IMG/VR virus record: IMGVR_UViG_3300037084_000036
Location: 1-37,652 of that record
Strand: one strand, 5' to 3'
From: a virus
Length of the DNA: 37,652 nt
The notes below the pieces were generated by a model, which worked only from the letters and a program-made list of their open reading frames with translations, ran no database searches and was not told the origin of the DNA. Every line of letters starts with the position of its first letter. The first letter of the stretch is position 1. A program made the position numbers and the translations under genes. Positions 23,143 to 31,464 of the stretch are shown piece by piece.

Positions 23143-24092
23143 AGACGATCCCGGCGCAGCTGCTCGCCGACTTGAAGGCCGATGCCACGTCCCTCGCGTT
23201 TCTCTGGACGATCCAGATGGGCAACGGCGAGATGATCCGCGGCACCGAGCACGATCGGGACATTACGATTCCGACCACCGGCGACTCGCCGGTCGACATC
23301 TTCGCCGGCACTTACTACGCGGTCGCGAACGTCACCGCCGGCGACGTCTCGAGCAACACCGACCTGTCGGTCGACAATTTGGAAGTGACCGGCGCTTTCC
23401 AGGGCGACACCGACGCGGATTCCCCGCCGCGCGGCAACACCGTGCTCGATGTGACGGTCGACGATATCGAAGCGGGCCTGCTCGACGAGGCGCCCGTGAC
23501 CGTGCTGGTATGCAACTGGATGGAGCCCGCCCACGGCTACTACATCATCAAGTCGGGTTTCTTGGGAACCATCAGCCGCGACAGCGACGGCAAGTACACG
23601 ACCGAAGTTCGAGGCCTCACGCAGCTGCTGTCGCAGACCGTGATCCGCACCTTTACCGCGTCGTGCAACGTGGTCGAGTTCGGCGACGCGCGCTGCAAAT
23701 TCAACGTGACTCCCCACATCATCACCGGCACGGTGGCGGAACCCGACACCCTGCAGCAGTTCTCCGTCGACCTGGTGCAGGGCTCGCCGCCGTCGGGCTT
23801 CAGCTACGTCGGCGGCAAGCTGACGTTCACCAGCGGCGCCAACGCCGGTTACTTTCGCGAGGTCAAGCTCGATCCCAATGCGAACGGCGGCGTGGTGCAG
23901 TTTTGGGATCAATTCCCGAACCCGATGGCGCCGGGTGATGCGTTCACGCTCAAGCCGGGCTGCGATCGCCAGCCGCTCACCTGCGGCAAGATCTACGGCA
24001 ACATCCTGAATATTCGCGCGTTCGGCCTGTACATCCCCGGCCTCGATTCGCTCACCGCCGGCCCGACGACCACCAGCGAGCTCGGCTCATGA
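23139..24092 (+). CDS. Baseplate hub protein, DUF2163/BR0599 (GTA gp13-like)
   Basis: 317 residues from GTG 23139. The N-terminal part 'TSLAFLWTIQMGNGEMIRGTEHDRDI' (in part) and 'NLEVTGAF' fit DUF2163. The C-terminal part 'CNVVEFGDARCKFN' and 'GCDRQPLTCGKIYGNILNIRAFG' (in part) is the BR0599 block with conserved Cys, which in GTA-like tails coordinates an Fe-S cluster or pairs as disulfides. Confidence 0.93.
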   Translation: MKTIPAQLLADLKADATSLAFLWTIQMGNGEMIRGTEHDRDITIPTTGDSPVDIFAGTYYAVANVTAGDVSSNTDLSVDNLEVTGAFQGDTDADSPPRGNTVLDVTVDDIEAGLLDEAPVTVLVCNWMEPAHGYYIIKSGFLGTISRDSDGKYTTEVRGLTQLLSQTVIRTFTASCNVVEFGDARCKFNVTPHIITGTVAEPDTLQQFSVDLVQGSPPSGFSYVGGKLTFTSGANAGYFREVKLDPNANGGVVQFWDQFPNPMAPGDAFTLKPGCDRQPLTCGKIYGNILNIRAFGLYIPGLDSLTAGPTTTSELGS

Positions 24093-24505
24093 TCACGCCC
24101 GACGCCCTGATCGCCCAGGCGCGCGAGTGGCTCGGCGTGCGCTTCTTGCACCAGGGCCGCACGCGGATGGGCTGCGACTGTTTGGGATTCATCGGCGGCA
24201 TGCTCGCCGAGCTCGGCTGCACGGTCGGCCTCGAGAACCTGCCGTTGAACTATGCGAGGAACCCGCAAGCACTGCTGGTCGATACCCTGAATCGCGTCAC
24301 GCACACGATCGAGCTACAGCCGGCCGCGCTGGTGCTGATCCAGTTCCCGAACACCAGCCACCCGTCGCACGCCGGCATCTTCACCGGCTCGACGCTGATC
24401 CACTGTTACCAGGGTGTCGGCCGCGTGGTCGAACACGGCTATCAGCGGCCCTGGATCAAGCGCACCGCCGGCTTCTGGGCGATCCCGATGGTGATGTATC
24501 TCTAA
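24089..24505 (+). CDS. NlpC/P60-family tail peptidase (GTA gp14-like)
   Basis: 138 residues, ATGA overlap. The probable catalytic Cys31 lies in 'MGCDCLGFIGG' and His94 in 'TSHPSHAGIF'; the third polar residue follows in 'TLIHCYQG'. Enzymes of this kind cut peptidoglycan peptides during entry. The order DUF2460, DUF2163, NlpC/P60, hub is that of RcGTA and its phage relatives. Confidence 0.92.
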   Translation: MITPDALIAQAREWLGVRFLHQGRTRMGCDCLGFIGGMLAELGCTVGLENLPLNYARNPQALLVDTLNRVTHTIELQPAALVLIQFPNTSHPSHAGIFTGSTLIHCYQGVGRVVEHGYQRPWIKRTAGFWAIPMVMYL

Positions 24506-24506
24506 C

Positions 24507-27500
24507 CTGGGCCAAGCAGCGCTGATCGTCGTCGGGACGGTCGTCGGCGCGTATTTTGGCAATCCCGAATTGGGTTTCGCGCTTGGGAGCCTGGCGGGCT
24601 CCGCGCTGTTCCCGACGCAGCTGCCGGCCGGCCCGCAACTCACCGACAACCGAACCACCACCAGCACCATCGGCGAACCCGTGCCGATCTTGGCCGGTAC
24701 CGCGTGCGTCTCGGGCACGGTCATCTGGCTCGCGCCGTACGTCGAGAGCGAAAACAACGTGGGCTCTAAAGGCGGTCCGCAACAGGAGCAGTACAGCTAC
24801 CAGCAGTCGATCGCGATCGGGTTTTGCGAGGCGATTAAGGACGGCGACACAGCGATCGCCGGCGTCTCGCGCATCTGGGAAAACGGCACGCTCGTATACG
24901 ACATCCGGCCCCAGCAGCCTGCGAGCACGGAGCTCGGGACGCTCGCCGAGACCGACGATCAATATGCAGATCGGCTCGCCGCTTCGGCGGTCTACGCCGA
25001 GACGTTTGTGCTGTATCTCGGCAGCGAAGATCAAATGCCGGACCCGACCATCGAAGCGCTCCAGGGCGTCGGCATGACGCCGGCGTTTCGCGGCCTCGCG
25101 TACATCGTTTATCCGCTGCGGCTGTTGCAGACCGCGCAGGCCTGGCGACATCCGAACTTCAAATTCGAGTGCTACCAAGCGGGCACCGGCCTGTGCACCG
25201 ACACCACGGAGTACTCGAACCATGTCCTCTATCCGTGGGCCGACATGGCGCTCAACGCCAACACCTACCAGATCACCAACATGGATTCGGCAGCGGTGAA
25301 CTTCGCCGCCTATGAGCCGACCGTCGGCACGATTTACCCGAGCCTGCCAGATGCCCTCGCGGCGGCCGCGACCTTCTACGGGCACTCGATGGACGTGCTG
25401 TTCGGCTACGCGATCACGCAGGGCAGCTGGGACCTCAACGTCATCGGCGGCCCGAGCTATGTCACGCGGCCGGCGCTCCCCGACCCGTGCGCGATCGATC
25501 TGCACTACGGCTTCCAGGCGCCCGCCGGCGGCTTCTACTCGGTCGACCAGCCGGGCGGCGGCGGCGGTCTGTACAGCATCCCCGGCAGTCAATGGTGGTA
25601 CGCGGGAACCGTCACGCTCACCCTGGGCGAACCGGGCTCCGACGACACCGCGCCGTCCTGGCCGTCCCCCTACACCCACGGCAGCCGCTACACGCCGGCC
25701 TTCTGGTTCGCGCAGATCACCGACCTGGTCATCACGGTGACGCGCTATCCGTCGCCGCCGGCAGACCCCTGCACCGGCTTGACGCCGGTCCCCGAGCTCT
25801 CGGGCTATGCGTTCAACGCCGAGGGCAACATCGTCAAGTGCGGCGCGTGGACCTATGACACGACAAAAAATTACAAGGTCCTGCAGCAGTGGAGCGGACC
25901 GCTCGGCGAGGGCGGCGATGAGCTTACCGTCGTCGTCAAGTACCCGCTCAATCCGTGCATCCCCGCCGGCGGCGCGGAGTATGACGATGAGGCGTTCTGG
26001 ACGGCGGCCTATGCGGCGGCCGTCGCCAACGGCCAGATGGCGGGCGGCCTGACCTACAACGAGGGCTATCCGGTCATTCAAGATTGGGGCTATGCGATCG
26101 ACGCGCAGGTGTGCGAAGGCGGCGGCGCGGCCGCGTCGGTCGGCGCGTTCATTGCGGCGATCTGTCAGCGCGCCGGCCTGACCGCGATCGACGTCAGCGA
26201 CATGAACGATATCTACATGGACGGGTACGCGATCTCGCAGGTGTGCAGCGCGACCAGCATCTTGACGCCGCTGCGCTCGATCGCCTTCTTCGATGCGGTC
26301 GACTCGGGCACGGTCTTGCGCTTCCAGTCGCGCGGCAAACCCATTGTCGCGACGTTCACCACGGACGATTTCGGCTGCTACGACGGCGGCGGCGCCGACG
26401 ATAAAGTTCCGCCTTCGATCACCGTGGCGCGCGCCGACGAGAGCACGCTGCCGCGCACTATCCGCCTGCACTATGTGGCGAGCTCGCGCGACTATGAGAG
26501 CGGCGAGCAGGACTCGCCGTTCCGCCTGACCTCCTCGTGCGTGAATGACGTCGACGTGCAGCTGCCGATGGTGCTCGGCGACACGCAGGCCATCCAGGCC
26601 GCCGAAGTGATCTGGGCCGACGCCTGGGCGCAGCAGAACGGCTACACGCTCGCCGTCGATCAGTCGTGGTCCGAGCTCGAGTGCGGCGATTGCATCGGCG
26701 TGCCGGTCGACGGCGTGATCCAGCGCATGCGCATCGCGAGCGATTCGAACGCCTCGGGGGTGCTGCGCACCATGAAGTGCGTAGCCGACGATGAGGGCGC
26801 GTACATCTCGTTCGCCGTCGCCAACGCGCCGCTGCGCCGGCCGCAGACCCTCACGCTGCTCTGTGGCACGCAGGTGGAATTTTTGGATCTGCCGGCCTTG
26901 CAGGACTCGGATTCCAATCCGGGTTTCTACATGGCCGCGCAGCGCACGGAGACCGGCAACCGCTGGAAGGGCTGCGTGGTCTATCAGTCGATCGACGGGG
27001 GCCTTACCTTCACGCCGCAATTCTCGCTGACGACTGAGGCGACGATCGGCACGTTGCAGGCGGCCATTCCAGCATCGCAGTGTTTCGTCTTCGACGATAC
27101 GACCGAGATTCTGGTGAACGTGCTGGACGCCACGTTCACCTTCGAATCGATCACCGACTCGGCCGTGCTCGCCGGCGGCAACGCGGCCGCGATGGGTGCG
27201 CCTGGCCGATGGGAAATTGTGCAGTTCGCGACCGCCGAGCTCGTCTCCCCGACGCAGTGGAAACTCACGCGGCTGCTGCGCGGCCGGCGCGGCACCGAGT
27301 ACGTGTGCGGTAGTAGCACACCCGGCGACACGCTCGTGATGCTCTCGACCGGCGACTTAAACCGCGTGCTGCTCTCCACCGCACAGATCGGCGCAAGTTT
27401 CATTTACAAATCGGTGTCGATCGGCGCGAGCTACGGCAGCGGCGTCGATACGCCGTTCGCCGGCCACGCCCAGGCGCTCATGCCCTTCTCGCCGGTCGAT

Positions 27501-27833
27501 CTGAAGGCCGAAGGGCAGACGAGCGGCAATATCCTCTTGAGTTGGACGCGGCGCGATCGCCTGGGCCGCACGTTGATGTCGGGTGTGGATATGCCGCTGT
27601 CCGAAGCGACGCTTGCTTTCCAGGTCGATATCCTGGGGGCCGGCAGTCCCGCCGTCGTGCTGCGCACGCTCACGACCAGCAGCACGTCGGTCGTGTACGC
27701 GCTCGCCGATTGGGAAGCGGACTTCGACACCCCGCCGGCGTCCCTCTTGCTTCACGTCTATCAGATGTCGGCCGTCGTCGGGCGCGGCATTCCGGCGATC
27801 GCCACCGTCACCCTAGAAGGTCACAGCATATGA
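24507..27833 (+). CDS. Large tail tip / host-specificity protein (GTA gp15-like, Phage-tail_3)
   Basis: 1108 residues if read from CTG 24507, one base after the NlpC stop. The N-terminus then is 'GQAALIVVGTVVGAYFGNP', which is how homologues of this family usually begin; ATG/GTG are absent there and TTG 24570 would cut it off. Features include 'LPAGPQLTDNRTTTSTIGEPVPIL' (in part), 'FFDAVDSGTVLRFQSRGKPI', 'TIRLHYVASSRDYESG' and a C-terminal fibronectin-like region ('NILLSWTRRDRLGR'). The GTA TIM-barrel hydrolase domain is not apparent; instead a Pro/Gly-rich region (about 320-420) is present. It forms the tail tip and contacts the fibre. Confidence 0.88.
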   Translation: MGQAALIVVGTVVGAYFGNPELGFALGSLAGSALFPTQLPAGPQLTDNRTTTSTIGEPVPILAGTACVSGTVIWLAPYVESENNVGSKGGPQQEQYSYQQSIAIGFCEAIKDGDTAIAGVSRIWENGTLVYDIRPQQPASTELGTLAETDDQYADRLAASAVYAETFVLYLGSEDQMPDPTIEALQGVGMTPAFRGLAYIVYPLRLLQTAQAWRHPNFKFECYQAGTGLCTDTTEYSNHVLYPWADMALNANTYQITNMDSAAVNFAAYEPTVGTIYPSLPDALAAAATFYGHSMDVLFGYAITQGSWDLNVIGGPSYVTRPALPDPCAIDLHYGFQAPAGGFYSVDQPGGGGGLYSIPGSQWWYAGTVTLTLGEPGSDDTAPSWPSPYTHGSRYTPAFWFAQITDLVITVTRYPSPPADPCTGLTPVPELSGYAFNAEGNIVKCGAWTYDTTKNYKVLQQWSGPLGEGGDELTVVVKYPLNPCIPAGGAEYDDEAFWTAAYAAAVANGQMAGGLTYNEGYPVIQDWGYAIDAQVCEGGGAAASVGAFIAAICQRAGLTAIDVSDMNDIYMDGYAISQVCSATSILTPLRSIAFFDAVDSGTVLRFQSRGKPIVATFTTDDFGCYDGGGADDKVPPSITVARADESTLPRTIRLHYVASSRDYESGEQDSPFRLTSSCVNDVDVQLPMVLGDTQAIQAAEVIWADAWAQQNGYTLAVDQSWSELECGDCIGVPVDGVIQRMRIASDSNASGVLRTMKCVADDEGAYISFAVANAPLRRPQTLTLLCGTQVEFLDLPALQDSDSNPGFYMAAQRTETGNRWKGCVVYQSIDGGLTFTPQFSLTTEATIGTLQAAIPASQCFVFDDTTEILVNVLDATFTFESITDSAVLAGGNAAAMGAPGRWEIVQFATAELVSPTQWKLTRLLRGRRGTEYVCGSSTPGDTLVMLSTGDLNRVLLSTAQIGASFIYKSVSIGASYGSGVDTPFAGHAQALMPFSPVDLKAEGQTSGNILLSWTRRDRLGRTLMSGVDMPLSEATLAFQVDILGAGSPAVVLRTLTTSSTSVVYALADWEADFDTPPASLLLHVYQMSAVVGRGIPAIATVTLEGHSI

Positions 27834-28879
27834 GCGGCACAGCAACCCCGAATCTCGGCCTCGAATATCTCTACTCCTCGCAGGAGGAACCCGAGGTCAA
27901 GATCAATGCCGCCTGGGACGCGATCGACGCCGCGGTCGGCGCGGGCGTCGGCATCGAGGTGAGCGAATCGGGCGACTCGCCGGCGGGCAACGTGCTGGGC
28001 GCGCGCCGCATCAAGTTCGTCGGCGCGACCGTCACGGAGGAAACCGATTCCGTCGCGGTTGTCACGATCGATACGAGCAGCGAGAGCGGCGGCTCGCCGA
28101 TCGAAGTCACGGACGGCACCACCAGCGTGACCGACGTGACGCTCATCACCGTCATGGGCGCCACCGTGTCAGAAGCGAGCGCCGGCCACGCGGTCATCGA
28201 GCTCGAGACGCCGAGCGAGATCGCGAGCGGCGGCGGCGGCAACGTCACGCCGGATAGTCACCCGGCCTCGCCGTCGGCGATGAATGACGAGTTCGAGGAA
28301 ACCGAAGTCGACATGAGCACCTGGGGCTGGGTCAATCAGAACGGCGCAACGGCCGTCACTGCGAACGGCTCGCTGGTCATGACCGGGGAACTGACCAACA
28401 CGTCGACGCGCGGCATGGAAATGCTGCTCCAGGATCTGCCCGGAGAGGACGCGACGTTTCTGATCAAGATCGCGTTCGCGGTCGCGACCAGCAACAACGG
28501 GGGCGGCCTGTGCCTGCGCGAGTCGGCGACCGGAAAGCTCATGCGCTTCGGCTCGGCCTTTTTCGGCTCCCCGTATTTCGACGTGTCGTCGTACACCAAT
28601 CCGAGCACCAACAACGCGGCGATCGATCAATATGCGTGGCCCTATTGGGTGCTCTACGGCCTCACGGAGTGGCTGTATTTCCAGATCGAAATCAGCGGCA
28701 CCAGCATTCTCTTGAGCGTGTCGCACACCGGGCTGCCGGGTTCGTTCCACTTGGTCACCACCGTTGCGTTCACGACGCCGTTCACCACGGCGCCCGATCA
28801 GATCGGCTACTTCGTCGAATCCTTCAGCGCCGCGAGCCAGGCGGCGGTGTTCAGCGACTATTTCCGGCGCACCGCATGA
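27830..28879 (+). CDS. Probable tail fibre / receptor-binding protein
   Basis: 349 residues, ATGA overlap with the hub gene. The N-terminus 'TATPNLGLEYLYSSQEEPEVKINAAWDAIDAAVG' (in part) is a known fibre-attachment motif (model 'pNl~l~~~~~~q~~k~vt~NeAl~~ld'). The middle contains beta repeats ('VTDGTTSVTDVTLITV'). The C-terminal 190 residues ('WGWVNQNGATAVTANGSLVM', 'GGGLCLRESATGKLM') resemble a jelly-roll lectin or concanavalin-like fold. Sugar binding would fit host recognition; it is inferred. Confidence 0.75.
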   Translation: MSGTATPNLGLEYLYSSQEEPEVKINAAWDAIDAAVGAGVGIEVSESGDSPAGNVLGARRIKFVGATVTEETDSVAVVTIDTSSESGGSPIEVTDGTTSVTDVTLITVMGATVSEASAGHAVIELETPSEIASGGGGNVTPDSHPASPSAMNDEFEETEVDMSTWGWVNQNGATAVTANGSLVMTGELTNTSTRGMEMLLQDLPGEDATFLIKIAFAVATSNNGGGLCLRESATGKLMRFGSAFFGSPYFDVSSYTNPSTNNAAIDQYAWPYWVLYGLTEWLYFQIEISGTSILLSVSHTGLPGSFHLVTTVAFTTPFTTAPDQIGYFVESFSAASQAAVFSDYFRRTA

Positions 28880-29022
28880 TCGAGCGCGACGACAACGGAC
28901 GGCTCGCCGGCTTCGAGCGCCTGTATCTCGAGTACCTGTGGCAGCTGGCGGCTGCGGTCGCGGGCGGATTTGCTGCAGGCGCGCTCGTCGGTTTTTTCGT
29001 CGGCCGATCGCTGCATTCGTAA
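28876..29022 (+). CDS. 48-residue small membrane protein
   Basis: ATG 28876 overlaps the fibre stop. After 'MIERDDNGRLAGFERLYLEYLW' (in part) comes a single Ala/Gly-rich membrane segment 'LAAAVAGGFAAGALVGFFVG'. It is the first of several small membrane proteins around the endolysin. The function is unknown; a holin-like or anti-holin role is possible. Confidence 0.6.
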   Translation: MIERDDNGRLAGFERLYLEYLWQLAAAVAGGFAAGALVGFFVGRSLHS

Positions 29023-29107
29023 AAGCCGGGACGCGCTTCTGCGACGGAGCGGGGCGGTGCGCTCAAAGTGCGCGCCGCATCCCACTTTGTCCCACCGGAG
29101 CCCATCC

Positions 29108-29308
29108 ATGCAGATCCCCGAGGAAATCGAAACCGAAGCGAACGCGCTCAAGGTCGGCATCGCCACCGCCGCGCGCACCGCCGAGACGAAGCTCGTCGCC
29201 GACGAAGCCATCGCGATCAACTGGCTGAAAACGCACAAGGCCCAGGTCATCGGCGCGTTGGTGTTCGTCGGCACGCTCATCGCCGTGTTCCTGATCGCGC
29301 GCAAGTGA
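29108..29308 (+). CDS. 66-residue membrane protein, possible holin
   Basis: ATG 29108 with GGAGCCCATCC upstream, nearly the same leader as before 12044. A charged helix ('ETEANALKVGIATAARTAETK') is followed by one membrane segment 'VIGALVFVGTLIAVFLIA' and RK at the end. It directly precedes the endolysin with a GTGA overlap, the usual position for a holin. One span would place it among class III-like holins, but identity is not certain. Confidence 0.65.
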   Translation: MQIPEEIETEANALKVGIATAARTAETKLVADEAIAINWLKTHKAQVIGALVFVGTLIAVFLIARK

Positions 29309-29838
29309 TCACGCAGAACGAGCTCGCCTTCCTCGCGCTGCTCTCGCACAGCGAGGGCTCCGACCGCGCGGCCGATCCGTATCGCGTGTGCTACGGCTAT
29401 CCCGAACCCTGGTCGCACACCATCGTGAGCCTGGCGCAGCATCCGGCCTGCCCGGCGGCCGATGGCTCGCCGCCCGAGTGGATCGGCCGTGAGGGTCACG
29501 TCGGCGAATCGTTGGCGAGCTTGGGTCCGCGCTACGCGCATAGCGTCTCGACCGCGGCGGGCCGATTCCAGATCAACAAACCCAGCTGGGAGGAAGGTGT
29601 CAGCGCGCTGCCGCTCATCCTCACCGACTTCGAGGCGGCCTCGCAAAATCGCTGGTGCATCTGGTGCTTCGAGGCCAAGGGCGCGCTCGAGCTCATCAAT
29701 TCCGGCAACATCCAACCGGCGATCGGCCGATTGCGCAACGTCTGGGCGAGCCTGCCGGGCGGCGACTCGGGGCAGCCTGAAGACAAACTCGCCGACCTGA
29801 TCGAGGTCTACACCGGCGCCGGCGGCGCATTGGCGTGA
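29305..29838 (+). CDS. Endolysin, lambda R-like lytic transglycosylase
   Basis: 177 residues from GTG 29305. 'AFLALLSHSEGSD' carries the catalytic Glu17, 'HSVSTAAGRFQINKPSWEE' (in part) matches lambda R 'STGAGRYQ...W', and 'GALELINSGNIQPAIGRLRNVWASLPGG' (in part) matches its C-terminal block 'RCSNIWASLPG'. No signal peptide is present, so it needs a holin for export. It cleaves the peptidoglycan glycan strand. Confidence 0.93.
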   Translation: MITQNELAFLALLSHSEGSDRAADPYRVCYGYPEPWSHTIVSLAQHPACPAADGSPPEWIGREGHVGESLASLGPRYAHSVSTAAGRFQINKPSWEEGVSALPLILTDFEAASQNRWCIWCFEAKGALELINSGNIQPAIGRLRNVWASLPGGDSGQPEDKLADLIEVYTGAGGALA

Positions 29839-30149
29839 ACAAGCAGGCTCGGCTCGACGCTGCCGAGATCTTCGACAGCTGGCGCGTCGTGCCTCGAATA
29901 TTTCTCTTCGGCTACAGCGGCCTGGTGCTGTGGCTCACGATCTATCTGCCACGAGAGTTTTTCGCGCTGCCGGCCGCCGAGCGCACCACGCAAGTGACGG
30001 CGTTCGCGGGCACGGTCCTCACGGCCGCTTATGGTGCGCTGCCCTGGGTGTATAAGATCTACGCCGACAACGGCCGCAATTGGGACGCCGGGCCACAGCC
30101 GCCGGCGGCGCGCGATGACGAACCCTATGTCGAAAAGGCGGCGGTATGA
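29835..30149 (+). CDS. Two-span membrane protein, holin candidate
   Basis: 104 residues from GTG 29835 (GTGA). Two hydrophobic segments are seen, 'IFLFGYSGLVLWLTIYL' (about 23-39) and 'VTAFAGTVLTAAYGALPWVY' (about 53-72), with a charged C-terminal tail rich in Asp/Pro. Its place just after the endolysin and before Rz-like genes makes it the best two-span holin candidate. Confidence 0.7.
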   Translation: MNKQARLDAAEIFDSWRVVPRIFLFGYSGLVLWLTIYLPREFFALPAAERTTQVTAFAGTVLTAAYGALPWVYKIYADNGRNWDAGPQPPAARDDEPYVEKAAV

Positions 30150-30529
30150 GCAGCCGCTGGCCGCCGACCCGGCCGAGCATCCCCGAAATCGAACTCTATC
30201 CGGCGTTCGACACGACGTTGACCAGCGGGCTCGACGAGACGGTGCGCAACTTAAAAACGCTGCGCCACCGCGCGCAGGGCGACGAGGAAGCGAACCGCTG
30301 GCAGCTGCAGGCCTTCGAGGATCTGCGGGCCGAGGTCTTGAGTTTGCGCGCCTCGCACGCGACGCTGGTCGAAGGGCTCAACAAAAAAGCTTCGCTCTCC
30401 GCCCAGCGGAAATTCGAGGCCGCGCTCACCGAGCGCATCGACAAGCGGATCGATATCATTCGCAACGTCGCCTGTTGGGCGATTGGCGTCCTGGTCGTGG
30501 TCATGGGTTTAATCAAGGTGATCAAATGA
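30146..30529 (+). CDS. Membrane-anchored coiled-coil protein
   Basis: 127 residues, ATGA overlap. A long helical region ('LDETVRNLKTLRHRAQ' to 'NKKASLSAQRKFEAALTERI', in parts) is followed by one C-terminal membrane segment 'VACWAIGVLVVVMGLIKVI'. The shape is like hemolysin XhlA-type lysis proteins, which are small with a coiled coil and a C-terminal span. I cannot assign it firmly. Confidence 0.65.
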   Translation: MSSRWPPTRPSIPEIELYPAFDTTLTSGLDETVRNLKTLRHRAQGDEEANRWQLQAFEDLRAEVLSLRASHATLVEGLNKKASLSAQRKFEAALTERIDKRIDIIRNVACWAIGVLVVVMGLIKVIK

Positions 30530-30882
30530 TGGAACGCACGCAGTGGATCCTCTTTTTTTCAATCGTCGGCTGCGCGCTCACCGCGGCCGCCATCGCGCTG
30601 CTGGTTTCGCTGCACAAGCGGCACGGCCACAGCGGCAACACGCCGGGCGACATCGGGCCGATCGCCACGTCGATCGATCGGGTGACAACCGCGGTGCGCG
30701 ACTCGCGCGTGGAAAGCGCGGCGGCCGCGCAGGGCATCCGCCAGCAGATGGACGTCGACCACGTCACCATCGAAAGCGAAATCAAGCACGTGAGATCGAC
30801 GCTCAACTGGGTCAAAGCGGTCCTGCAGCGCTGGTTCATGAAACACCCGGGCGAGCCGCCGTCCGATGAGAACAGGTCATGA
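30526..30882 (+). CDS. Membrane protein with N-terminal span and helical tail
   Basis: 118 residues from ATG 30526 (a second ATG follows directly). One membrane segment 'WILFFSIVGCALTAAAIALLVSL' (in part) is followed by a His-rich linker and a helix region 'MDVDHVTIESEIKHVRSTL'. The topology mirrors the previous gene, where the span is at the other end. ATGA overlaps on both sides place it in the lysis operon; the role is unknown. Confidence 0.65.
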   Translation: MMERTQWILFFSIVGCALTAAAIALLVSLHKRHGHSGNTPGDIGPIATSIDRVTTAVRDSRVESAAAAQGIRQQMDVDHVTIESEIKHVRSTLNWVKAVLQRWFMKHPGEPPSDENRS

Positions 30883-31397
30883 CGTCCCTGCAACGACTCG
30901 GGCTCGAGCTCGCCGGCGCCGTGCTGATGGTCGCGGCGTTCATCGGCTGGTGGCAGATGCACAACCACGCCGAACAGAAGATCGGGGCGACTCAGTGCAT
31001 CATTTCAACGACCGAGGTCAAAGCGACGGCGCTCGCGACCGACACCGGGATCGAAGCGGCCCAGGCCGCGCAACTGAACGAGGTAGTGAAAACCTATGCG
31101 ACGCAACTGGCTGATTCTGCTGCTACCAACAGTGCTCTCGCTGACCGCGTGCGCGACTACGCGTTACGTTCCGGCGCCGTGTGCCATTCCGGACCCGCTG
31201 CCGCCGGCGGCAGCGCCGACCGAGGATTACCCGCAAGCCAAACAGCGGATGCTGCTCGACCTTCCCGACTTGCCGCCGACACGGACGCCCTCCTCAACGC
31301 CTGCGACGCCGACCACGACAAAGTGATTCTGCTGACCAACGCGTACAACGATTGGCGCGATCGAATGATCGCGGCGGGAAAATCCGGGGGACCGTAA
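30879..31397 (+). CDS. i-spanin, Rz-like
   Basis: 172 residues. A signal-anchor 'LGLELAGAVLMVAAFIGWW' (about 7-25) is followed by a periplasmic helical region ('EAAQAAQLNEVVKTYATQL', 'NSALADRVRDYALRSG') and a less ordered Ala-rich part. It contains the Rz1-like gene in another frame. Spanins fuse inner and outer membranes in the last step of lysis of Gram-negative cells. Confidence 0.88.
   Translation: MTSLQRLGLELAGAVLMVAAFIGWWQMHNHAEQKIGATQCIISTTEVKATALATDTGIEAAQAAQLNEVVKTYATQLADSAATNSALADRVRDYALRSGAVCHSGPAAAGGSADRGLPASQTADAARPSRLAADTDALLNACDADHDKVILLTNAYNDWRDRMIAAGKSGGP
31096..31326 (+). CDS. o-spanin lipoprotein, Rz1-like, nested in the i-spanin gene
   Basis: 76 residues, entirely inside the Rz-like gene in another frame. 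'MRRNWLILLLPTVLSLTAC' is a lipoprotein signal with lipobox LTAC and Cys19. The mature part is Pro-rich ('PAPCAIPDPLPPAAAP', 'LPPTRTPSSTPATP'), as o-spanins are. This embedded layout is that of lambda Rz/Rz1. Confidence 0.92.
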   Translation: MRRNWLILLLPTVLSLTACATTRYVPAPCAIPDPLPPAAAPTEDYPQAKQRMLLDLPDLPPTRTPSSTPATPTTTK

Positions 31398-31405
31398 AAG
31401 GAAAC

Positions 31406-31429
31406 GGGGCGCTTGCAACGGGGCGCCCC
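31406..31429. terminator. GC hairpin between convergent operons, weak terminator candidate
   Basis: GGGGCGC (31406-31412) can pair with GCGCCCC (31423-31429), and the 12-mer CGGGGCGCCCCG (31419-31430) is itself palindromic. It sits between the end of the rightward late operon (31397) and the end of the leftward operon (31465). There is no T-tract on either side, so intrinsic termination is doubtful. Confidence 0.35.
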
Positions 31430-31464
31430 GGGGCCGCATGGGCCCACACCGGTCCCGAACTTAC

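Noticed and set aside
24456-27020. 854-residue antisense ORF opposite the tail hub gene
   Set aside because: Composition is Arg/Ala/Asp/Val-rich and shows no domain; it mirrors a well-supported + strand gene in GC-rich DNA.
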